This document shows positions 40,216-49,170 of a stretch of DNA of 49,170 nucleotides, piece after piece. A program made the position numbers and the translations under genes. The stretch is taken from NCBI GenBank assembly GCA_005893305.1, contig VBOZ01000016.1:14453-63622 (forward strand), in the 5' to 3' direction. The DNA is from Candidatus Eisenbacteria bacterium (GTDB lineage Bacteria > Eisenbacteria > RBG-16-71-46 > SZUA-252). The notes under the pieces were generated by a model. The model saw only the letters and a program-made list of their open reading frames with translations. It was not told where the DNA came from and did no database searches. Within the stretch, counting starts at the first letter, position 1. Each line of letters starts with the position of its first letter.

Positions 40216-42096
40216 ATGCACGAGATTCCAGAACATATCCCGATCGTGGTGCAGGACGCCTACGATGACATCGCCCGGCGCCTTGCCGGGCGGATCGCCG
40301 AGGTCATCCGCGATCGGCGCAGCCAGGGACAGAAAGCGGTCCTCGGCTTGGCCACCGGCTCGACGCCGGTCGGAATCTATCGGGAGCTGATCCGGCTCCA
40401 CCGTGAAGAGGGTCTCGATTTCTCGAACGTCGTGACCTTCAACCTCGACGAGTACTACCCCATGTCTCCCGACAGCCTGCACAGCTACCACCGGTTCATG
40501 CGGGAGAACCTCTTCGATCACGTCAACATGCCGCCGGAGAACATCCACATTCCCCGCGGCGACATTCCCCGCGACCAGGTCGAGGCGCATTGCCACGATT
40601 ACGAGCGCGCGATCGCGGACGCCGGCGGCATCGACTTCCAGATTCTCGGCATCGGACAGACGGGCCACATCGGATTCAACGAGCCGGGATCGGACTCCAC
40701 TTCCCGCACCCGGCTCGTCGTCCTCGACACGATGACGCGCCGCGTGGCCGCGGCGGACTTCTTCGGGACCGAGAACGTGCCGGTCGAGGCCATCACGATG
40801 GGCGTCGGGACGATCTTGGAGTCGAGGGAGATCGCGCTCGTCGCGACGGGCGAGCACAAGGCGGCGATCGTGAAGCGCGCCGTCGAGGGCGACGTCGACC
40901 GCTCCGTGGCGGCCACCTATCTCCAGCAGCACCCCAACGCGACGGTCTACCTTGACGCCGCCGCCGCGGCCGACCTGACGCGGAGGAAGACGCCCTGGCT
41001 ATTGGGCGAGATCGCCTGGACCCGCCCGCTCGAAATCCAAGCCGTCGTCTGGCTCAGCCTGACGACCGGAAAGTCCGTGCTCAAGCTGGACGACGTCGAC
41101 TATCGAGAGCACCACCTGACGGGACTTCTCTCCCGCTACGGCTCCTCCGGAGAGCTCAACGGAATCGTGTTCAACGCCTTGAGCGCCAAGATCCGTGGCC
41201 GGAGCCGCCTCCCGCAGGGCCAGCGCATCATCGTCTTCTCCCCGCATCCGGACGACGACGTGATCTCGGCGGGCGGGGTCTTGCGGAAGCTTCACGAGAA
41301 TCAGAACGATATCCTCGTCGCGTACCAGACGTCGGGCAACATCGCCGTCTTCGACCACGAGGTCCGCCGCTACCTCGAATTCCTGCGCCGGACGGCCCAT
41401 GATTTCGACTACGGGAACGAGCACTTGGCCCCGCTGATCCGGGAGGTCGAGGACTTCCTGGAGCACAAGCAGCCCGGCCAGGTCGACAGCGACGCGGTCC
41501 TGATGCTGAAGCAGCGGATTCGGGAAGTGGAGGCGATCTCCGCGATCGAGGTGCTGCGCCTTCGGCCGGATCAGGCGCACTTCCTCAACCTGCCCTTCTA
41601 CCAGACCGGAAAGGCGCGGAAGGATCCGATCGGGGAGGAGGACGTCGAGATCATTCTGGGGGTTCTGGAGCAGCACACGCCGCGCATCATTCTCGTCGCG
41701 GGCGACCTATCGGATCCGCACGGGACGCACCGGATGTGCAACGAGGCGGTCGAGCGGGCGCTCGAGCGCTACGCCGGCGAGAGGCCGGAGATCTGGTATT
41801 ACCGGGGCGCGTGGCAGGAGTGGACCATCGACGAGGCCGACGTCCTGGTCCCACTATCCGAGGAAGAGCTGCGCCTCAAGATCAGCGCGATCTTCAAGCA
41901 CCAGAGTCAGAAGGACCGCGCGCCCTTCCCCGGCGTGGACGAGCGCGAGTTCTGGCAGCGCGTCGAGGAGCGGAACCGGGCCACGGCGCACCTGGTCGAT
42001 CAGCTCGGACTGCCCGAGTACTTCGCGATGGAAGCGCTGGTGGTGCGCCGGGGATCGATGCGGTTGGAGCGCGTCCCCTCGTTGATTCCGGGGTAA
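40216..42096 (+). CDS. nagB: Glucosamine-6-phosphate deaminase-like / PIG-L deacetylase fusion
   Basis: The 626-residue protein has a NagB domain (about 10-260) with 'GLATGSTPVGIY', 'FNLDEYYP' (D78) and 'GIGQTGHIGFNEPGS' (H151, E156). Its second domain is LmbE/PIG-L-like (about 330-610), with the metal motif HPDDD at 344-348 and 'DPHGTHR' near 503. In E. coli NagB the residue before GHI is Asp141; here it is Thr149, so the canonical catalytic triad is incomplete. The same variant occurs in long NagB-like proteins of Bacteroidetes. A bifunctional amino-sugar enzyme is likely, but which step each half performs is uncertain. The gene is convergent with hppA. Confidence 0.88.
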   Translation: MHEIPEHIPIVVQDAYDDIARRLAGRIAEVIRDRRSQGQKAVLGLATGSTPVGIYRELIRLHREEGLDFSNVVTFNLDEYYPMSPDSLHSYHRFMRENLFDHVNMPPENIHIPRGDIPRDQVEAHCHDYERAIADAGGIDFQILGIGQTGHIGFNEPGSDSTSRTRLVVLDTMTRRVAAADFFGTENVPVEAITMGVGTILESREIALVATGEHKAAIVKRAVEGDVDRSVAATYLQQHPNATVYLDAAAAADLTRRKTPWLLGEIAWTRPLEIQAVVWLSLTTGKSVLKLDDVDYREHHLTGLLSRYGSSGELNGIVFNALSAKIRGRSRLPQGQRIIVFSPHPDDDVISAGGVLRKLHENQNDILVAYQTSGNIAVFDHEVRRYLEFLRRTAHDFDYGNEHLAPLIREVEDFLEHKQPGQVDSDAVLMLKQRIREVEAISAIEVLRLRPDQAHFLNLPFYQTGKARKDPIGEEDVEIILGVLEQHTPRIILVAGDLSDPHGTHRMCNEAVERALERYAGERPEIWYYRGAWQEWTIDEADVLVPLSEEELRLKISAIFKHQSQKDRAPFPGVDEREFWQRVEERNRATAHLVDQLGLPEYFAMEALVVRRGSMRLERVPSLIPG

Positions 42097-42109
42097 CGCG
42101 CTCGCCGCG

Positions 42110-42117
<8 letters not shown>
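42089..42117. terminator. Hairpin shared by the 3' ends of nagB-fusion and hppA
   Basis: An inverted repeat, CGGGGTAACGCG at 42089-42100 and CGCGTCACCCCG at 42106-42117, has a 5-nt loop and one A-C mismatch in 12 pairs. It overlaps the TAA of the plus-strand gene and the last codons of hppA. It lacks a T-tract. It probably ends both convergent transcripts. Confidence 0.6.
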
Positions 42118-44602
<2,485 letters not shown>

Positions 44603-44710
44603 GTCTACCTCACTTCGAGCTTGAGCTGTCCGTGGGGTTGGCCGCCTGGTGGGGGGTGCCAGACGCTTCATCGCCCGTGACTGAGTGGAAACCCCCGCGC
44701 AAACCTTGGG

Positions 44711-44739
44711 TTTATAGCAGGTTGAGGGGCGGGTGTCGA
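44711..44739 (-). promoter_or_regulatory. Sigma70-type promoter of hppA
   Basis: On the minus strand TCGACA (44739-44734), a 17-nt spacer and TATAAA (44716-44711) lie about 109 nt before the hppA ATG. Both hexamers match consensus at five of six positions. No other such pair was noticed in this gap. Confidence 0.6.
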
Positions 44740-44787
44740 GGGCTGGGTTCGCGGGCCGGGTCGAGCCGAAACGGGCCGACGAGGGCC

Positions 44788-46029
44788 TTACGACGCCTCG
44801 CTGACCTCATTCGAGAGTAGCTGGTCGATCGTCTCGCGCCGCCTGACGAGGCGGAACCGGCCTTCGCTCTCGCGCATGACCTCGGGGGCCGTGGGGTAGG
44901 AGTTGTAGTTCGAGGTCGACATTGCCGCGCAGTAGGCACCGGCGCCGCCCACCACCACCAGATCGCCGATCTCCGGCAGCGGCACCTCCCGCGGCGCCAG
45001 CGCCTCCGGGTCGCCCGAAGCGGGCGTGAGGATGTCGCCCGTCTCGCAGCAGGGTCCGACGAACACAACCGCGGTCTGGGGCCGCTTGCTGGCGACGACC
45101 TCGATCGGGTGCTGGGCGCCGTAGAGGGACGGCCGGGTCACTTCCGTCATGCCGGTGTCGAGCTTCGCGAAGACGTACCCGCCGACGCCGGTATCCACCA
45201 CGTCGACGCAGGTCGCCAGGACGAGGCCGCCGTTCGCGACCAGGTAGGTGCCGGGCTCGATCTCGAGGCGGAGCGAACGTCCGGTGCGACGCTGGAAATC
45301 GAGAAGCGCATCGCGTACGACCGCCCCGACCACCGCGAGGTCGGTCTCGTGCTCCCCCGCGACGCGCGCCACCTTGAATCCGCCCCCGAGGCTCACCGTC
45401 GCCACGTCGAGCAGGCGCTCGGCGATGTCGAGTACCATCGAGGCGACCCGGGTCCAGACGGCGGGATCGTTCCCCGATCCGATATGGGTGTGGAGGCCGC
45501 GGATCGTGACCCGGTGCCGCGCGGCGGTCGCCTTGGCTTCGTCCAGGTACTCGTGCCAGATCCCGAAGCTCGAGGCGGGCCCTCCGGTGTTCACGCGGTG
45601 TATCGACCCGCTCCCCAGGCCCGGGTTGACGCGGATCGTGACGTCCCGACCGGCGAACGCGTGGCCAAAGCGGTCGAGCTGATGGAGGGAGCAGGCGTTG
45701 TAGAGGATTCTTCGCTCGACGAATTCCTCCAGGCGCCTGGAAGGCATCTGCGAGGTGAGCATGATGCGCTCGGGCGCGAATCCGGCCCGGAGCGCCCGCT
45801 CGACCTCGTGATCGCTCGACGCATCGATGTGGAGCCCGAGATCCCGGAAGATCCCGAGAACGGCGTGGTTCGAATTCGCCTTGATCGCGTAGCGGACGGT
45901 GATGCCGAACGCATGGGGGAACGCGAGGGCGCGCCGCGCCGCCGCCTCGAGGGTCGCGCGGTCGTACACGTAGCATGGGGTGCCGAAACGCTCTCGTACG
46001 GCCGCGGCCTCGCGCGGTGTCAGGAACAA
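44788..46029 (-). CDS. lysA: Diaminopimelate decarboxylase
   Basis: This 413-residue PLP enzyme has lysine K50 (RYAIKANSN) as the Schiff-base residue. It also has 'GLHTHIGSGND', the glycine-rich phosphate site 'SLGGGFKVA', 'IEPGTYLVANGG' and the partner-subunit motif 'GPCCETGD'. It converts meso-diaminopimelate to lysine in the last step of lysine synthesis. The start is a TTG with a weak TTGAGAA upstream, 18 nt after the purA stop; no ATG is available because purA's TAG is in the same frame. It follows purA in a likely operon. Its 'EVMRESEGRFRLVRRRET' end is typical. Confidence 0.9.
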   Translation of the reverse strand: MFLTPREAAAVRERFGTPCYVYDRATLEAAARRALAFPHAFGITVRYAIKANSNHAVLGIFRDLGLHIDASSDHEVERALRAGFAPERIMLTSQMPSRRLEEFVERRILYNACSLHQLDRFGHAFAGRDVTIRVNPGLGSGSIHRVNTGGPASSFGIWHEYLDEAKATAARHRVTIRGLHTHIGSGNDPAVWTRVASMVLDIAERLLDVATVSLGGGFKVARVAGEHETDLAVVGAVVRDALLDFQRRTGRSLRLEIEPGTYLVANGGLVLATCVDVVDTGVGGYVFAKLDTGMTEVTRPSLYGAQHPIEVVASKRPQTAVVFVGPCCETGDILTPASGDPEALAPREVPLPEIGDLVVVGGAGAYCAAMSTSNYNSYPTAPEVMRESEGRFRLVRRRETIDQLLSNEVSEAS

Positions 46030-46047
46030 ATTCTCAACCGCCCCGGG

Positions 46048-47415
<1,368 letters not shown>

Positions 47416-47437
47416 TCAACTCGGGCGTAGCCAAGTA

Positions 47438-47467
47438 AGAATACCCGAGCCGCCGGCGCGCCGTCAA
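47438..47467 (-). promoter_or_regulatory. Sigma70-type promoter of purA
   Basis: Minus-strand TTGACG (47467-47462), an 18-nt spacer and TATTCT (47443-47438) lie between the serA terminator and the purA attenuator. The -35 matches at five of six positions and the -10 at four of six. Confidence 0.5.
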
Positions 47468-47504
47468 TACGTTGGTGCGGGCGTGTCCGGTCCTCCTTGG
47501 CCCC

Positions 47505-47541
47505 AAAATAGAGAGGGGAGAGGCCGACCGCTCCTCTCCCC
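47505..47541 (-). terminator. Rho-independent terminator after serA and mini-ORF
   Basis: Minus-strand GGGGAGAGG (47541-47533) and CCTCTCCCC (47523-47515) form a 9-bp stem with a 9-nt loop, followed by TCTCTATTTT. It ends the serA transcript and separates it from the purA promoter. Confidence 0.75.
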
Positions 47542-47606
47542 GACTTCTCCGGTGGGCTGTTGGAATTAGCCAGGCCACACCAGGCTAATGCGCGCAGCGT
47601 GTAGCG

Positions 47607-47651
47607 CTAGCTACAGCCACCTCCGCTGATCCGACTGCCACATTTATGCAA
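47607..47651 (-). CDS. Mini-ORF, Cys/Gly-rich peptide MHKCGSRISGGGCS
   Basis: A 14-codon ORF starts at TTG with AAAGGAGG exactly 7 nt upstream, an ideal Shine-Dalgarno distance. The peptide has two cysteines and four glycines. It lies 80 nt after the serA stop and before the serA terminator, so it would be on the serA transcript. No radical-SAM or other peptide-modifying gene is nearby. It could be a real small peptide, a leader peptide or a chance ribosome site. No family is recognised. Confidence 0.3.
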   Translation of the reverse strand: MHKCGSRISGGGCS

Positions 47652-47731
47652 TGGACCACCTCCTTTCCGCGATTCCTCAATGCTCGCGCCGTCTCGAAAC
47701 GGTGTCAACGAAAAATCGACTGCCCGGGCGC

Positions 47732-48667
47732 TCAGCGCCCCGCCGGGGCGGTCTCCATCTGCGTAAGAAGCAGCTTCACGATCTCCTCCCCAACCGCCTC
47801 CTGGGCCTCCACGGTGGCCGCGCCGATGTGGGGGGTCAGGACGACCCGGGGATGGGAGAGGAGCGGCGAGCCCTTCGGAGGCTCCCCGGCGAAGACGTCG
47901 AGCGCGGCGCCGGAGAGGGCCCCGGTCTCGAGCGCGGCGAGGAGCGCCGACTCGTCCACCAGCCCGCCCCGGGCCGCATTGACCAGGATCGCCCCGCGCG
48001 GCATCCGCGCGATCTGGGCCGGGCCGATCATCCCCTTCGTCTCCGGCGCGAGCGGCACGTGGAGGGTCAGGATGTCGGCCCGCCCGAGGAGGTCCTGGAG
48101 GGCGAGCGGCTCGACCCCCATGACCCGGGCCCGCGTATCGGAAACATGCGGATCGTGCCCGACGCAGGGCATCTCGAAGCCACGCGCGCGTTGCGCGACG
48201 GCGCGGCCGATCTTGCCCAGCCCGACGATGCCGAGCGTCTTGCCCCGAAGCTCCCGGCCCATGTAGCGCGACTTGTCCCACTCGCCGCGCTTGACCGACG
48301 CGTCGGCGGCCGGGATCTGCCGGAGGAGACCGAGGAGGAGGCCGAAGACAAGCTCCGCCACGGCCACCGCGTTCGCCCCGGGCACGTTCAGCACCCCGAT
48401 GCCCCGCTCCTTCGCGGCGGCGACGTCGATGTTGTCGAGCCCGGCGCCCGCGCGCGCCACCCAGCGGAGCCGGGGCGCCGCCTCGATCAGCCGGCGGGAG
48501 ACCTTGGTGCCGCCACGGACGATCCAGGCGTCGATCTCGGCGACGAGCGGCAATAGCTCGGCTTCCGTGAGTCCTCGGCGTACGTCGACTTGAATCCCTG
48601 GGGAAGCGCGCAGCGTTTCGAGCGCGCGGGCGGAGAGCGGATCGCTGACGAGGACGCGGCGGGTCAT
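47732..48667 (-). CDS. serA: D-3-phosphoglycerate dehydrogenase-type 2-hydroxyacid dehydrogenase
   Basis: This 311-residue NAD-dependent enzyme has 'GAGLDNIDVAAAKERGI' (catalytic Arg in VARAGAGLDN), the Rossmann motif 'LGIVGLGKIG', and 'NAARGGLVDESALLAAL' with the late 'LTPHIGAATVEAQ' (catalytic His). It lacks the C-terminal ACT domain, so it is the short type. The start ATG follows a GGGGGCCG. Directly upstream on the same strand is a class V aminotransferase, the usual partner in phosphorylated serine synthesis; a general 2-hydroxyacid dehydrogenase is the alternative. Confidence 0.88.
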   Translation of the reverse strand: MTRRVLVSDPLSARALETLRASPGIQVDVRRGLTEAELLPLVAEIDAWIVRGGTKVSRRLIEAAPRLRWVARAGAGLDNIDVAAAKERGIGVLNVPGANAVAVAELVFGLLLGLLRQIPAADASVKRGEWDKSRYMGRELRGKTLGIVGLGKIGRAVAQRARGFEMPCVGHDPHVSDTRARVMGVEPLALQDLLGRADILTLHVPLAPETKGMIGPAQIARMPRGAILVNAARGGLVDESALLAALETGALSGAALDVFAGEPPKGSPLLSHPRVVLTPHIGAATVEAQEAVGEEIVKLLLTQMETAPAGR

Positions 48668-48698
48668 GCCGCGGCCCCCGGCACTGCGGCGGACCGGG

Positions 48699-49170
48699 TC
48701 ACTTCGCCGCGCGGCGGAACGATTCCTGCGCCGCTTGAAGCGCCGTGCCCGGCTCGGCCCTGTAGCCGTGGTCGATCAGGGCCGATTCGAAGGCGCCCAC
48801 AAGGCGGAGGATATCGCCCTCGTCGTAATAGCCGATGTGCCCCAAGCGAAGGATCTTCCCTTTGAGCTGGTTCTGGCCCCCGGCGATCTTGACGCCGTAC
48901 CGGTGCTCCATCGTTTTCATGACCGCGCCCCCGTCGACCCCCTCCGGCACCGTCACCGCCGTGAGCGTATTCGAGGGCACCTCCGCGAAGAGGCTGAGAC
49001 CCAACGCCGTCGCTGCCCGCCGGGTCGCGTCCGCGTTCCGCTGGTGCCGCTCGAAGATCTGGGTGCGCCCTTCCTTCGACATTAGGATAGCCGCGGCGCG
49101 TGCGGCCAGCACCAACGTGATCGCAGGGGTGAACGGAGTGTCGCCCCGCTCCAGCTCGGAGCGCGCCTTC
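48699..49170 (-). CDS. Class V aminotransferase (serine/alanine-glyoxylate type), C-terminal part
   Basis: The gene enters from the right edge; 157 residues are visible on the minus strand, including residues upstream of the first in-frame start codon. They include 'FTPAITLVLAARAAAILMSKEG', the pyridoxal enzymes' C-terminal region 'VPEGVDGGAVMKTMEHRYGVKIAGGQ' and 'LKGKILRLGHIGYY', typical of alanine-glyoxylate/serine-pyruvate and archaeal-type phosphoserine aminotransferases. The Schiff-base lysine is outside the window. It is 31 nt upstream of serA, which suggests a serine-pathway aminotransferase. Confidence 0.85.
   Translation of the reverse strand, partial: KARSELERGDTPFTPAITLVLAARAAAILMSKEGRTQIFERHQRNADATRRAATALGLSLFAEVPSNTLTAVTVPEGVDGGAVMKTMEHRYGVKIAGGQNQLKGKILRLGHIGYYDEGDILRLVGAFESALIDHGYRAEPGTALQAAQESFRRAAK

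Overview
The window is about 49 kb of high-GC, gene-dense bacterial chromosome. It suggests a free-living Gram-negative bacterium of the FCB superphylum (Candidatus Eisenbacteria, Gemmatimonadota or Latescibacterota-like). The grounds are a long secreted protein ending in a FlgD-like, T9SS-type sorting domain with the 'SGIYFYRV' signature, an outer-membrane-type protein, a meso-DAP-type lysA, a membrane pyrophosphatase and many sensor kinases. The phylum assignment is inference. I saw no rRNA, tRNA, CRISPR array, insertion sequence or phage genes.

Layout. 1-1 kb (minus): a cut methyltransferase, a hemerythrin and a C-terminally short universal-stress protein. 1.1-7.2 kb: an M23 peptidase convergent with a 1008-residue secreted BNR-repeat protein, then a DUF1684 lipoprotein and an NTF2-like protein. 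7.2-8.3 kb: peroxiredoxin and DsbA-like redox genes overlapping by 4 bp. 8.6-13.1 kb: a membrane protein convergent with an operon of asparagine synthase, an exported protein and a glycosyltransferase-polysaccharide deacetylase fusion. 13.4-22.2 kb: a potassium block with kdpE and a short kdpD beside a divergent KimA-like K+ importer, then a convergent four-gene operon (His/Met-rich outer-membrane protein, beta-propeller, tandem DUF1259 protein, two-helix K+ channel). 22.4-24.2 kb: Spy/CpxP-like protein, GNAT acetyltransferase and esterase. 24.3-28.6 kb: two coupled sensor kinases. 28.7-34.2 kb: a tightly overlapping GcvT-like, two PYROXD2-like flavoprotein and Rieske oxygenase operon. 34.3-35.9 kb: padR, a CPBP protease and a small gene read here as a SelW-like selenoprotein. 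36.1-40.0 kb: zinc-ribbon, SPFH-GYF and DUF1203 proteins. 40.2-44.6 kb: a NagB/PIG-L fusion and hppA, convergent over a shared hairpin. 44.8-49.2 kb (minus): an aminotransferase (cut), serA, purA and lysA.

Most notable points. (1) At 34296-34538 an 80-codon ORF is interrupted by one in-frame TGA placed exactly in a CxxU redox motif. It is followed by a bacterial SECIS-like hairpin, giving a SelW/Rdx selenoprotein that standard gene calling truncates or misses. (2) The Rieske/GcvT/flavoprotein operon looks like an uncharacterised oxidative N- or O-demethylation pathway feeding tetrahydrofolate. (3) The kdpDE-KimA intergenic region carries pairs of direct repeats with an 11-bp period, as expected for an OmpR-family regulator, and kdpABC is absent from the window. 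(4) purA has a promoter followed by an intrinsic terminator just upstream of its start, which suggests attenuation. (5) A 14-codon Cys/Gly-rich mini-ORF with an ideal Shine-Dalgarno lies between serA and purA.
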